Counted from the stretch's first letter, positions 8,259 through 16,743 are shown. The stretch: DNA of 64,000 nt from Terriglobales bacterium (GCA_035651995.1 DASRER010000002.1:124001-188000); one strand, 5' to 3'. The notes: generated from the letters alone by a model not told the origin. A program made the numbers and translations.

Positions 8259-8684
8259 TTACTCGCCCGCGGTGACGCGATAAACCGTGACGATCCCGCC
8301 GAACACTTCCACAGCCAGCCCGGAGATGTGCAGCAAGGAGCCCCCGTGCACGATGCCCAGCGAGGAGTTGAACAGTGTGGCCGCGGAGTCCAGGCCGCGC
8401 GCTTCCGCCAGCGCGTCCACCGCAGATGCAGACATGAGCAGTTCGTACCGCAGCGCGCCGGAGCGCGAATCGGGCGTTAATGGCAGAATGACCACCGGCG
8501 AGACCGGCGCGTCTTCCACCGGAATCGTGCTCAGGCCGAGTTGCACTGCTGTGGCATTGCCTGCGGGAATGCCCGGCAATCGAAGGCTCACTTCTGTGCC
8601 GCCAAGCATGCGCAACATCGCATTCGCGGCACGAACAAGAGCCTGACCGTGCAGCAGCTCGCGCGATGCGGCTTGCGCTGTCAC
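8259..8684 (-). CDS. Phage head-tail region protein, unknown
   Basis: A 141-residue protein. The longer frame reaching 8990 is rejected because its N-terminal part overlaps the connector gene and has shadow-like composition. The start is GTG at 8684, which overlaps the upstream TGA as GTGA. The product begins TAQAASRELLHGQALVRAANAMLRMLGG, then turns beta-rich with a Val/Leu/Ile-rich end (VVILPLTPDSRSGALRYELLMSAS). It stands where HK97-type phages carry head-closure or neck proteins, but I recognise no family. Confidence 0.55.
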   Translation of the reverse strand: MTAQAASRELLHGQALVRAANAMLRMLGGTEVSLRLPGIPAGNATAVQLGLSTIPVEDAPVSPVVILPLTPDSRSGALRYELLMSASAVDALAEARGLDSAATLFNSSLGIVHGGSLLHISGLAVEVFGGIVTVYRVTAGE

Positions 8685-9337
8685 GATGCCACCTTCTGCG
8701 CCACGTAAGGCGCGAGCAACGCCGTCACGGTTTGGTCGAAGATCGAATCCTGGAAATATTCCAGGTGCATGCGATCGATGGTGCTGGCGCGCACGTTCAG
8801 CGCCGGCGTCGCCTGCGCGTTCCGAATCACCTGCGCACAGGCGAACTTCACCGCATCCGGCACGTCGGCGAGGCCCGCCGTGTACGTGATTTCGATCTCG
8901 TTGTAGGCCAGGCCGAGCGGGCCCATGGGGAAGGTCAGCTCGCCGGTCTCGCTGAAGTAGTCGATCGCGGCGGGATCCACCATCGTCCACGTTCCCGGCA
9001 ATGTGAACGCTTGCGCAACGTCATATGCCAAGTCCGTGATCGGCGGCAGGTGAGTTGCCGAAGCAAACCCACCTTCGCCGCGGCGCGGCGTCGCGAACCG
9101 CGCGCGCGCTGAAACGATGGGTGACGTAGCGGGTGCTGACGCGGCCAGCGGCAAATAGCTCAACCGTGCCGTGTTCCGGCCCGCGGCGAGTCGCAGCCGC
9201 TCGACGTACTGCGCTATGCCCAGCGTGGACCGGCGGCAATGCGCGTCGAGCAGCGAGGATGCCGCCGTCACCCAAGCCTCGGGAAGGCTGGCCTCGAGGC
9301 CGTACGCCTCGTATTCCGATGGAGACAAGTAATTCAT
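8681..9337 (-). CDS. Putative head-tail connector (gp6-like) protein
   Basis: A 218-residue protein starting MNYLSPSEYEAYGLE, with a helical core around DAVKFACAQVIRNAQ and ASTIDRMHLEYFQDSIFDQTVTALLAPYV. Small helical proteins of this kind directly after the capsid gene are usually gp6/gp15-like head-tail connectors that bind under the portal. The C-terminal line of helices fits; the central beta-rich region (GELTFPMGPLGLAYNEIEI) is longer than usual. Start ATG at 9337, with AAGG close upstream. It is separated from the capsid gene by a 142-base gap that holds heptamer repeats. Confidence 0.55.
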   Translation of the reverse strand: MNYLSPSEYEAYGLEASLPEAWVTAASSLLDAHCRRSTLGIAQYVERLRLAAGRNTARLSYLPLAASAPATSPIVSARARFATPRRGEGGFASATHLPPITDLAYDVAQAFTLPGTWTMVDPAAIDYFSETGELTFPMGPLGLAYNEIEITYTAGLADVPDAVKFACAQVIRNAQATPALNVRASTIDRMHLEYFQDSIFDQTVTALLAPYVAQKVAS

Positions 9338-9445
9338 GGAAAGGTCTCAGGTTATTGGTTTCAGTTCCACGCAAGACAACCGCACTCAGTTCCCGGAAAG
9401 CAGACACAGTCGGACACTCTGCTCGCGATGCGAGACGCAACTGAC

Positions 9446-9473
9446 TGTGAACCGCGAACCGGGAACCGAGAAG
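9446..9473. repeat. Period-7 degenerate tandem repeat
   Basis: Four units in phase: TGTGAAC, CGCGAAC, CGGGAAC, CGAGAAG. The GAAC core is kept while the first three bases vary. It lies in the gap between the capsid and connector genes of the phage-like cluster and belongs to the same type as five other period-7 arrays in this window. Confidence 0.75.
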
Positions 9474-9479
9474 TGGTTT

Positions 9480-10457
9480 TTACCGGTCGACGTTCACGCG
9501 GTAGTGAGCGTAGGAAGCGCCCTTCACCACGACGCCGCCAAACTTCACCACCACCATCTGCGAGGCCAGGTTGCCGGTCATGCCGAGCTGAAAAACGCGC
9601 GGGTTGGGATCAGTGAGCCAGTGGTACTCGATCAGGTCCTCGCTCACGATGTACGCTGGCAGCACCGCCGAACCCGAGCCCGGAGTCCCGGTGTAGCCAA
9701 GCGCCCACTCCGGAATCAGCGGCAGCTCGCCGGCCTGGGTGGAAAGCGTCTTCACCGTGATGCCGCCGGCGATCTCCTTGGTGGAGAGCACGACGTTGAA
9801 TTCGGTCTTCATCTCGCGGTCGATCAGGTCGAGCAGGACCGGGTTCGCGTAGATCGCGGTGGGCCGCACTTCGAACGACGAGTTCGAAACCATCTGCGCG
9901 ATCGTGGACTTTAGACCATCAACGATGCTCTGGCTCGTGGTGATCGTGGCCACATTGCCGCCGTCGGTGATCTGGCCGGCCACGCCGTAATACTGCGCGG
10001 TGGTCGGACTGCTCAGCGACGTGTCGCTTCCGTTCCACAGGGCGACGTCGTGCGTACGCAGCAGGCCTTCCACAGAGTCCGCCAGGTCCTTCGCCTGCAG
10101 GAAGGCAAACTGGCTTTGCTGCGCGCCGATCTCAGCGTCGAACAGGTTGTAGTTGATCTGCGAGACGAGCGCCTTCAGTGGCACGCTGCGCTCGGAACGG
10201 CTCGGCGACCCGACCGTTGCCACGATGTTGCGCGGGTCGACGAACGCGTTGGCCGAGCTCGGCGAATTGATGGCCGTCTGCTCGAAGAAGCGTGACGGGT
10301 GACCGGTCGCCGGCACCTGCTTGATCCTTTGGCCAAAGGCCCCACGTCGGCGCACGATGTCAGTGACCTCGTTCTGGTAACGGTTGACCTCTACTGCGCC
10401 CGGCCCGAGAAAATCCGCCGCCGCGTGCAGGTCGAGAAACTGTGCTGTCATTTTCAC
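9480..10457 (-). CDS. Major capsid protein
   Basis: A 325-residue protein with the usual size and place of an HK97-fold capsid subunit, just after a coiled-coil scaffold-like gene. Features that fit: an N-terminal helical arm (YQNEVTDIVRRRGAFGQRI), an extended loop region (SRFFEQTAINSPSSANAFVDPRN), and a central domain with PTAIYANPVLLDLIDREMK, a segment typical of SU10-like and related capsids. The end (MVVVKFGGVVVKGASYAHYRVNV) resembles the strand-rich A-domain close. No signal or membrane segment. The assignment rests on gene order plus these segments. Confidence 0.75.
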   Translation of the reverse strand: MKMTAQFLDLHAAADFLGPGAVEVNRYQNEVTDIVRRRGAFGQRIKQVPATGHPSRFFEQTAINSPSSANAFVDPRNIVATVGSPSRSERSVPLKALVSQINYNLFDAEIGAQQSQFAFLQAKDLADSVEGLLRTHDVALWNGSDTSLSSPTTAQYYGVAGQITDGGNVATITTSQSIVDGLKSTIAQMVSNSSFEVRPTAIYANPVLLDLIDREMKTEFNVVLSTKEIAGGITVKTLSTQAGELPLIPEWALGYTGTPGSGSAVLPAYIVSEDLIEYHWLTDPNPRVFQLGMTGNLASQMVVVKFGGVVVKGASYAHYRVNVDR

Positions 10458-10465
10458 CTCAGTCT

Positions 10466-10544
10466 GGTTGTCAGTTGTCGGTTGCCAGTTGGTGGAACCA
10501 ACCAGCGCCGGAACTGGCCACCGGCAACTGGCAACTGCGAACTA
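10466..10544. repeat. Paired inverted heptamer arrays between capsid and scaffold genes
   Basis: The left array (GGTTGTC, AGTTGTC, GGTTGCC, AGTTGGT; 10466-10493) and the right array (GGAACTG, GCCACCG, GCAACTG, GCAACTG, CGAACTA; 10510-10544) are period-7 and of opposite sense. GTTGCCAGTT can therefore pair with copies of AACTGGC/GGCAAC and form an extended imperfect hairpin. The right array runs into the stop codon of the scaffold-like gene. Confidence 0.7.
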
Positions 10545-11006
10545 GTCGATCAGCCCGGCGCGCGCCATTTCCGTCTTTACGGCGATGCGCTGCTCCACGC
10601 TAAGCGCGGCCAGCGACTTCTCAAGCGCAGCCGCGTCGAACCTGTCGTGCGCTTCCACGCCGTTTTTGGCGAGCAGCATGGTCATGGTCGGAGGCAGCGT
10701 CTTGCGCGCGGCGCGCTCCGCGAGCTGCGAGGCGCGCGCCTTCAGCTCGGAGTTGACGCGCTCGAGGTCGGCGACTCGGGCCTCGAGCTGCTCGCGGCAG
10801 GCCGCGCCGCTCTCGTCGATGGCGGCGACGATGCGGTCCACCTTGCTGCCGAGTTCGCTCTGCTGAGCCTCGATGTGCTGGATGACGCGCGCCATTGCGG
10901 CATCGAGCGCCTCGGCGGCGGCAGTGATGCGCTCCGCCGCTGCTGCCAATGCGGTAACGCCGATGTCGGGTTTGGGGCCGCGGTCGGTGCTGTCAGGTGT
11001 TTTCAT
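10542..11006 (-). CDS. Putative scaffolding protein
   Basis: A 154-residue, almost wholly helical protein. A long heptad pattern (AAAERITAAAEALDAAMARV through ELKARASQLAERAARK) occupies residues 20-105, followed by a compact end (MLLAKNGVEAHDRFDAAALEKSLAALS) that may be the coat-binding part. Coiled-coil proteins directly before the capsid gene and after the prohead protease gene are normally scaffolds. The sequence itself gives no family name. It starts at ATG 11006. Confidence 0.55.
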   Translation of the reverse strand: MKTPDSTDRGPKPDIGVTALAAAAERITAAAEALDAAMARVIQHIEAQQSELGSKVDRIVAAIDESGAACREQLEARVADLERVNSELKARASQLAERAARKTLPPTMTMLLAKNGVEAHDRFDAAALEKSLAALSVEQRIAVKTEMARAGLID

Positions 11007-11049
11007 CTGTGGTGTTGTCTCCTCGTTGCGAAATGGTTTTGTCCGTGTC

Positions 11050-11625
11050 TCAGACGTTGTGTGCGCTTACTACCGAAAACGACGCCTCGTTCTCCGGGCT
11101 TCCCAGTGCGATCCAGGTTGCGCCGTACGCAGCTTTCTCGCGCAGCAGCACGGCGGCTCCGGTAAACGTAAACTCCACCAGCGTCCACACAGCGGAGCGA
11201 ACATCGGCGACGCGCGCGTCGGCTACTTCGTACGACATGCCAAGGTCGCGCTGTCCGGCCCCGCGGATTCGCTGGACAACTTCAGGAAAATCGCGCGCGA
11301 AGAGATACCCGCGCACGTCGACCCGCGATGCGCCCGCAGCCGCGCTTCTGACCGGCACGATGTCCGCCGCGGTGATGATGCCCACCTTGCGGCGCGCGTC
11401 ATGGCCGTCGAGTTCGGGCGTGTAGTCCAGCGCCATGCCGAGCAGCGACGGCAGGGCGGCCTCCGCGGCGCGTCGCGTGAGCATCACGCGACGCCCGCGC
11501 GCGCCCGACGGCGCCTTGTCGGACGGCACGTCGAGCATCGTGAGCACGCCGTGGAATGGCTGCCGATTGGGATGCCGAGACACCCGTGGCATCTCGATCG
11601 CCATGGATTCGAGGTGAAGTCTCAT
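11050..11625 (-). CDS. Putative prohead maturation protease
   Basis: A 191-residue protein between portal and scaffold genes, where capsid maturation proteases lie. The order of candidate catalytic residues fits a serine herpesvirus-fold phage protease: His75 in LDGHDARRK and Ser131 in LGMSYEVADA. The N-terminus (RQPFHGVLTMLDVPSDKAPSG) matches the strand start of such enzymes, and FTGAAVLLREKAAY resembles their closing segment. It would cleave scaffold and capsid in the prohead. No sequence comparison was possible, so the catalytic residues are proposed by position only. Confidence 0.6.
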   Translation of the reverse strand: MRLHLESMAIEMPRVSRHPNRQPFHGVLTMLDVPSDKAPSGARGRRVMLTRRAAEAALPSLLGMALDYTPELDGHDARRKVGIITAADIVPVRSAAAGASRVDVRGYLFARDFPEVVQRIRGAGQRDLGMSYEVADARVADVRSAVWTLVEFTFTGAAVLLREKAAYGATWIALGSPENEASFSVVSAHNV

Positions 11626-11667
11626 GTTTTTTTGCCTGGTTTACGGTCGGAACTGTTCGCTATTTCG

Positions 11668-12861
11668 CTAGAGCGGCGGCAACCCACGCATCGCACGCGC
11701 CTCGTTCACCGTCAGCACACCGTTGCGCAGCAAAATTTCCTGGATCTGCACGTCCTCCATTTCGTTGCGGGCGTCCACGTCCGTAAAGACGAACTCCAGG
11801 TCGCCCCATCCGAGGCGCTTTTGAATCGCGCCACGCGACAGTTGCTCTGCGAACAGGCGCGCCGTCGGCACAATCGCAGTGCGAAACGCTTGGTCGCTCA
11901 GTTCGCCGGCGGTGGACCGGTTCACGTCGTGCTCCACTCCGAGCAGGAATGGCGGCAGGTCAAACGCATCCGCGATGATGCGCAGCAGGAACTCCTGCCA
12001 TTGCAGACGCAGGTCGGCGTCGGTGCCGCCGCCAAAGCGCAGCACTTCAGGTTTCGCGTCCACCGAGAGAATCGGAACTCGGCCGGTGCCTTCGATCTCG
12101 TCCTGCCACCACCGGATCAGCCGTTCGTGATGCGCTGGCGTCAGCCCTTGCAGCCACAGGGCGTACTGCACAACCGAGTTGCTCGCCAGGCGCGCCGCAT
12201 AGCGATGCGCACTGAGGAAGTTGTTGATCGTCTCGAACGCGACCTCCAATCGGCCGAGTCCAAACGGCGTGTGTGTGCGCGAATTCAGACGGATGTAGAT
12301 GAGCTCGTCGTCGTTGAGCGGAACCGTCGCCTTCTTGCCCATTTTTCCAGTCGCCTGTTCGTAGCGCGGCGAATCTGGACGCCCATCCCAATCGGCGCGC
12401 ACCATGATACTTGCGCCGTCCACGGGCCACAGCAGCAGCGGGCGCTCGTGGTTCCCCGTGAGCTGCACCTCGATGGCGCCGAACCCGCCCACGATCACGT
12501 CTTCCAGTACCTGCTCGGCGAACGACCGGAACGAATCTTCCGGATTTGGCGAGTCCAGGTTGTCGCTCAGGATGCGAATGCGCTCGCGAGCGCCCGGAAC
12601 CTCTGGCAGCGAGCGCCCGTTCTGCGGCTGGATACGCCAGCGCATGCCGGCCACGCGGTCCTTGACGATATTGATTGCCTTGCGCGCGATCGGCGTTTCG
12701 GCAAAGCGCCGCAGGTTCGCCTGCGTCGCCTTGGGCAATGCTTCCGGCCGCGCCCAATAGGGCTGCAACAGCGACGGCAGCGATTGTGTGCGCCGCTTTT
12801 GGCGCGCACCTGTGCCTGCGATGCGGCGCAGAGCGCCGCGCAACGTTTCTGCAATTTTCAT
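11668..12861 (-). CDS. Phage portal protein
   Basis: A 397-residue protein with portal features: the early ARKAINIVKDRVAGMRWRI segment, the FAEQVLEDVIVGGFGAIEVQ helix, IYIRLNSRTHTPFGLGRLEVA, and FDLPPFLLGVEHDVNRSTAGEL, the segment of Mu- and HK97-type portals that begins the long stem. It forms the dodecameric ring through which DNA is packed. It is normally next to the large terminase, but here two non-structural genes lie between them. Start ATG at 12861. Confidence 0.85.
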   Translation of the reverse strand: MKIAETLRGALRRIAGTGARQKRRTQSLPSLLQPYWARPEALPKATQANLRRFAETPIARKAINIVKDRVAGMRWRIQPQNGRSLPEVPGARERIRILSDNLDSPNPEDSFRSFAEQVLEDVIVGGFGAIEVQLTGNHERPLLLWPVDGASIMVRADWDGRPDSPRYEQATGKMGKKATVPLNDDELIYIRLNSRTHTPFGLGRLEVAFETINNFLSAHRYAARLASNSVVQYALWLQGLTPAHHERLIRWWQDEIEGTGRVPILSVDAKPEVLRFGGGTDADLRLQWQEFLLRIIADAFDLPPFLLGVEHDVNRSTAGELSDQAFRTAIVPTARLFAEQLSRGAIQKRLGWGDLEFVFTDVDARNEMEDVQIQEILLRNGVLTVNEARAMRGLPPL

Positions 12862-12898
12862 TGAGATTGAACTCGGGTAATTCGTTGACGCGTGAAAC

Positions 12899-13702
12899 CT
12901 ACAGCCGCAGTTCGCGCCGCGCCAGGTCAGCCGCTTTTGGCAGCTCGGCGCCGGTGATTACATGAACATTGCCGCGCCGCAGTGTTTCCAGCGCGAAGCC
13001 GATCTCATCGTCGTTCCTGTCGAGGCCGTCCTCCACCACCGCTGTCAGCTCGGCCTTGGTCCGGTCAACTCGCGCCATGCCCTCGGCAATTTGCGGGAAG
13101 CTGAAGGCGAGCACTTTCGCGGCGTCGATGTCGGTCTCCAGCGAGACAGCATGCAACAATTTGGTCACGCCGTTCGGGCGATAGCCGCAGTCGAGTTTCA
13201 ATGGGTCGCCCCGATAGGTGTACGGCGCTACCGGAATTCTCTTCTTCATCAGCGCCCACACTCCGGCGTTCTCGAACGCCGCCCTCATTCGACCCACCAG
13301 CACCGCGCGCCCGCCCGCCTCGCGTTCCCTGGCGCGAGGCGCCGGATCCAGATAAAGCCGCGCCAACTCCTCCACTTCGCGCTCGGGAGAATCGGTAAGG
13401 CAAGCGTTTGGCGCCGATGCCTGAATGCTTCCCGAGAATGACTCGCGCATCATGTCCAGCAGCCGCTCGCGGTCTTTCACCGACTCAAGCCGCGATCGCA
13501 GGTCGTTTTCCATCGCCGCCAGCATTTCGACGTCGGCCGCCGGATCGAGGCAGCGCACGCGCTTCCAATCGCGAGCGAACCGCACGTGCGCTGAGTCATC
13601 TGCGCGGCCCAGCAGCACGACGCCGATGTTCACAAACTCATTGCGCACCGCGTCGGGAACATAACGCAGCAACACGAACTCGCATTGTTGGCGATCGGCC
13701 AT
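12899..13702 (-). CDS. DUF3037-like protein paired with a HipA-like kinase
   Basis: A 267-residue protein with the look of the DUF3037 family: N-terminal CEFVLLRYVPDAVRNEFVNIGVVLL, then FARDWKRVRCLDPAADVEML. Its biochemical role is unknown. It follows the HipA-like kinase gene by 36 bases, and I recall kinases of the HipA_2 group and DUF3037 genes as frequent neighbours in bacterial genomes, so the two probably act together, perhaps as regulator or antitoxin and kinase. The C-terminal part (DRTKAELTAVVEDGLDRNDDE) has no motif I know. Its place inside a phage packaging operon is unusual. Confidence 0.7.
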   Translation of the reverse strand: MADRQQCEFVLLRYVPDAVRNEFVNIGVVLLGRADDSAHVRFARDWKRVRCLDPAADVEMLAAMENDLRSRLESVKDRERLLDMMRESFSGSIQASAPNACLTDSPEREVEELARLYLDPAPRAREREAGGRAVLVGRMRAAFENAGVWALMKKRIPVAPYTYRGDPLKLDCGYRPNGVTKLLHAVSLETDIDAAKVLAFSFPQIAEGMARVDRTKAELTAVVEDGLDRNDDEIGFALETLRRGNVHVITGAELPKAADLARRELRL

Positions 13703-13738
13703 GTTGCGTTTGACCTTGCCCGCGACAGCCGCAACCTG

Positions 13739-14587
13739 TTAGTCCGCGCTCGCTTCCGCCCGCCACTCCGGAAAAGGATCGCGCGACGATGTGCGAAACT
13801 CCTCGATCAACTCCCGCACCTGGCTCTTGCGCCGGATGAGGCCGTTGAGCAGCCGCTCCAGCGCATCCCAGTCGCCGCCGTACCACTCCGGTGGCACATC
13901 GTTGCCGCATTCCCAGATGGCCGAATCCTCGAGCTGTTCGATCCGTGTCAGGCACGGATCGAACGAGCCCCAGTCGCGAACACCCTCGTACACCTCGTTC
14001 CACGGATAGACGCCGCGCAACGGCGAGTCAGGAAATGTCCACTCACCTGCGTTGAAGCAGTACCCATGATCAATGAACGAAACCGTGTACTTGCGCTCGC
14101 GCGCCCTCTTCCAGAAGACTGCCTGCCGGCCGTTGGCGTTTGCCGTCCATTTATCGAACGCCAGCATGCCGGCAAAATCTGAAAGATTGCGCACTCGCTC
14201 CAAATGCGACTGCGGCAGCCAGTCGAGCACCTGGCCGTCGAACGGCGGCAGAATGTAACGTGAGCCGAACTGCAGCCCATCCGCGCACCGCTCGCTGCGT
14301 CCCGCCACCTGGATGGTCATCTCCGGGCTGTGCTCAATCAGCCAGGCGCTGACCTCCACGACTTCGGCCTTCGGGACCGGCAGGCCAACTTTTTCCGCCA
14401 GCCGAGTGGCCACCAGTTCGTTAGCCAGCACTCGCGGATGTTGGGGGTTGTTGCGGAATTTCACTACGTACAGGTTGCTGTCGGAGCAGCGCATCAGTTG
14501 CGATTGCGCTCCCCCGCGCATGCGTCGGACGTGTTGTATCGCTGCGATCGCCACGCCCTGTAAGCGTAGTGCCGAACAACAACTCAC
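13739..14587 (-). CDS. HipA-like Ser/Thr kinase
   Basis: A 282-residue protein of the HipA_2 kind. Kinase landmarks are in order: LYVVKF with candidate ATP-binding Lys43, the helix LANELVATRLAEKVGL with Glu57, a catalytic-loop-like FDKWTANANGRQ (Asp145, Asn150), and a DFG-like IDHG (Asp173). In characterised HipA toxins the substrate is an aminoacyl-tRNA synthetase; here it is unknown. The start could be GTG 14587 or, with better fit to relatives, GTG 14554. It lies 33 bases after the terminase gene and just before the DUF3037 gene, so it is transcribed with the virion genes. No HipB-like HTH partner is adjacent. Confidence 0.75.
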   Translation of the reverse strand: MSCCSALRLQGVAIAAIQHVRRMRGGAQSQLMRCSDSNLYVVKFRNNPQHPRVLANELVATRLAEKVGLPVPKAEVVEVSAWLIEHSPEMTIQVAGRSERCADGLQFGSRYILPPFDGQVLDWLPQSHLERVRNLSDFAGMLAFDKWTANANGRQAVFWKRARERKYTVSFIDHGYCFNAGEWTFPDSPLRGVYPWNEVYEGVRDWGSFDPCLTRIEQLEDSAIWECGNDVPPEWYGGDWDALERLLNGLIRRKSQVRELIEEFRTSSRDPFPEWRAEASAD

Positions 14588-14620
14588 CCCTCAATTTGCC
14601 CATCCGGGAGGGCCGCGATT

Positions 14621-16114
14621 TTACCTTAACCCGTGCCGAATCGGGAGGCTGAGGAACCGCAGTCCGCTTCGGGACACAGTTGACACTTCTTTGCGCACCG
14701 CTGCTGCGATGGCCATCGCCATGATCGCATCGTCGTGTGCACCCGACGCCGCACCGGCCGAACCATCCGGACGCCGCACAAACGTTCTGCACTCGCGCAA
14801 CAATCGCATACTGCTGAACAGTTGCGGCGCATCGCTCAGCAACACCGCGAACTGCTCCAGCATGTTCGGCCGCGATATGGCAGATGTGTACCAGCCCAGC
14901 TTCCCTTGCTGCTGGTAGATCTGCTGATAGTGCTCACTCGCCACCAGATGCGCGAGCACCGCCTGGCCGTGATTGTTGCGCTCCACGGCCAGCGTGGCGT
15001 GGTTGTACTCACGCCCCAATTTCGCGACCGCCGCAGCCAGCTCGCGCGGCGGCAAATGCCCGTAGAGTTCGGCGCACTGCAGGCCAGTCCTGGTCTCGAC
15101 GACCTGGGCACAGGAGAAGTCTCCCTCACTTCCGCCGCCGGCCGGGTCCACACCGATGGTGTAATCGCTGCCGGGCTGCGGCGGCCACCAGATAGCGAGC
15201 CGCTCGTTGTCGCGCATTTCCAGCGGAGGCGCGCAATCAGCCAGCCGGCGGTCAATCGTCGCGACGTCGAAGACGCACTCTCCCGACGCCAGAAAACAGC
15301 TCTCGGCGTCTTCGGCGAACTCCTGCCGCGCCAGACGGCCGAACTGCGCGACAATTTCGCGCCGAAACGCGATCTGCTCGTGCGAGAGCGACCAGCGTTC
15401 CGCGAGGACCTGCTCTTCCTCCGTCAACTCCAGTGCCTGTTCCAGCGGACGCCGGTACGTTGCCTCCCACCACCAGGGAAAGAAGTGGCGGACGTAGCCG
15501 CTGTGCTCCGCCTGTTGCCACTCCCGGAAAAAACTCCCGGCGGCGCCGCTGGGAGTGGACTCCAGCACAATTTCGCCGCCGGGAACAACGGCCGCGCGCA
15601 GTGACGCCAGCGTCTCCCCGGCGTCGCGCGGCCAGCGCGCAACCTCGGAGCAGTGCAGGTTGCGAATCGTGAGCCCGCGCCCGGCATTCGCGTCACCCGC
15701 CGACTCCACTCGGTACTCGCTGTCGAGCAGCGGAAACACAATCTGCCGGACGTTGGAACGCCGCGTTTGCAGCGCCCCGGTGCGTAGCGCTTCCGGCAGG
15801 TTCTCCAAGAAGCGATGCACGATGCGGAAAATCGCCTCCGCCGAACTGTGGTCGTGCGCTACTTGCACGGTCATGCACCCGGGCCGTGTGATCGTGTCGA
15901 TAAAAAACCGTGCCGCCACCCAGGTGGTGATTCCGACCTGGCGCGCCTTCAATACGATGTTGCGTGTCCCGGCCCGGCGCTCGAACTCGCGCTGCGTGGC
16001 TTGCGCCTGGAGCGGCACGCGTTGGCCCCTCTTATCGCGGACCCAGAGCAACCCTTCGATGAGTTGCAGCCTTGCGCCAAGTCTGGTGTCGCCGCGAAGC
16101 CACTCACCAAGCAA
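14621..16114 (-). CDS. Terminase large subunit
   Basis: A 497-residue DNA-packaging motor. The ATPase domain holds a Walker A-like KARQVGITT (about 56-64), a Walker B-like LHCSEVA with Glu157, and the coupling LESTPSG (184-190). The nuclease domain shows Asp323 in IGVDPAGGG, Glu378 in AVERNNHG and HDDA at 460-463. It cuts and translocates DNA into the prohead through the portal. The start is uncertain: the listed TTG has no ribosome binding site, and the reading frame continues upstream with coding-like sequence (ALCDRDELIL), so initiation may occur slightly earlier at a non-ATG codon. No small subunit was identified. Confidence 0.88.
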   Translation of the reverse strand: MLGEWLRGDTRLGARLQLIEGLLWVRDKRGQRVPLQAQATQREFERRAGTRNIVLKARQVGITTWVAARFFIDTITRPGCMTVQVAHDHSSAEAIFRIVHRFLENLPEALRTGALQTRRSNVRQIVFPLLDSEYRVESAGDANAGRGLTIRNLHCSEVARWPRDAGETLASLRAAVVPGGEIVLESTPSGAAGSFFREWQQAEHSGYVRHFFPWWWEATYRRPLEQALELTEEEQVLAERWSLSHEQIAFRREIVAQFGRLARQEFAEDAESCFLASGECVFDVATIDRRLADCAPPLEMRDNERLAIWWPPQPGSDYTIGVDPAGGGSEGDFSCAQVVETRTGLQCAELYGHLPPRELAAAVAKLGREYNHATLAVERNNHGQAVLAHLVASEHYQQIYQQQGKLGWYTSAISRPNMLEQFAVLLSDAPQLFSSMRLLRECRTFVRRPDGSAGAASGAHDDAIMAMAIAAAVRKEVSTVSRSGLRFLSLPIRHGLR

Positions 16115-16202
16115 AATCAGTTCGTCGCGGTCACAGAGTGCCTCTGGCCGGACTCTCAGATCCGGTCGCCGGCCGCGCCGGCTGCGCTCGCGTCAGCTCG
16201 TT

Positions 16203-16520
16203 TCACTTGTCCCTCCGCAACGTCGCCAGGCTCGTTTCCCTCGCGTCCTGCATCAGCAAATCCTTGGGAATGGCGATCATCAGTCCCTTCGTCAGCGGCG
16301 ATCGCAGAAACAGGAAGCATGCCGCGCCGGCTCCCGTCAGCAGCCCCGACCCAAGCGCAACCGGAAAAGTCTGTGCCGCAACCAGCGCCGTCCCCATCGC
16401 GAAGCTGAACGCCGTGCAGTAGCTCCACACCATCGCGAAGCAGAGCCGCGCCCATTCGTTCAGTCGGTGCGCTCGAACAAGCCCGACCACAAGGGCGGCG
16501 GCGCCGCTGAACGGATCCAT
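16203..16520 (-). CDS. Small membrane protein, unknown
   Basis: A 105-residue protein with an N-terminal amphipathic part, then two likely membrane segments (CFAMVWSYCTAFSFAMGTALV and FPVALGSGLLTGAGAACFLFL) and a charged tail. Its ATG directly follows the stop of the preceding 61-residue membrane gene, so the two are coupled. Two-segment proteins of this size in phages may be holins, but the lysis genes lie at the other end of the cluster, so this is only a possibility. Confidence 0.5.
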   Translation of the reverse strand: MDPFSGAAALVVGLVRAHRLNEWARLCFAMVWSYCTAFSFAMGTALVAAQTFPVALGSGLLTGAGAACFLFLRSPLTKGLMIAIPKDLLMQDARETSLATLRRDK

Positions 16521-16706
16521 TTAGTTTTTGCTTGCGGCAGTCGGGTGATACAGCAGCCCGCCCATGAACACCAGGAATGCGCCGAGTGACGTGAGCCCCG
16601 GATGCGTGGCCACGAACGCCGCGATCGCCGCCTGCACGCTCGGCACCTGCGCTATCGCCGTGAGCACGGCCGACGCGCTCAGCAACACTTTCGTGAGTTG
16701 CTTCAT
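16521..16706 (-). CDS. Small membrane protein, holin-like outline
   Basis: A 61-residue protein. ATG 16706 is chosen because a strong GGGAGGAG lies just upstream; the longer frame lacks this. It has an N-terminal hydrophobic stretch (VLLSASAVLTAIAQV), a short hydrophilic turn and a second stretch (LTSLGAFLVFMGGLLY). The first segment could be a signal peptide or a membrane anchor. It is coupled to the next membrane gene without a gap. Function unknown. Confidence 0.5.
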   Translation of the reverse strand: MKQLTKVLLSASAVLTAIAQVPSVQAAIAAFVATHPGLTSLGAFLVFMGGLLYHPTAASKN

Positions 16707-16743
16707 TGCTCCTCCCTTTTGGTTTTGTGGGTTCGCTGGATCT

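Noticed and set aside
10873-12864. 663-codon + strand frame opposite the portal gene
   Set aside because: Lies opposite the portal, protease and scaffold genes, whose families are recognisable; composition is antisense-like.
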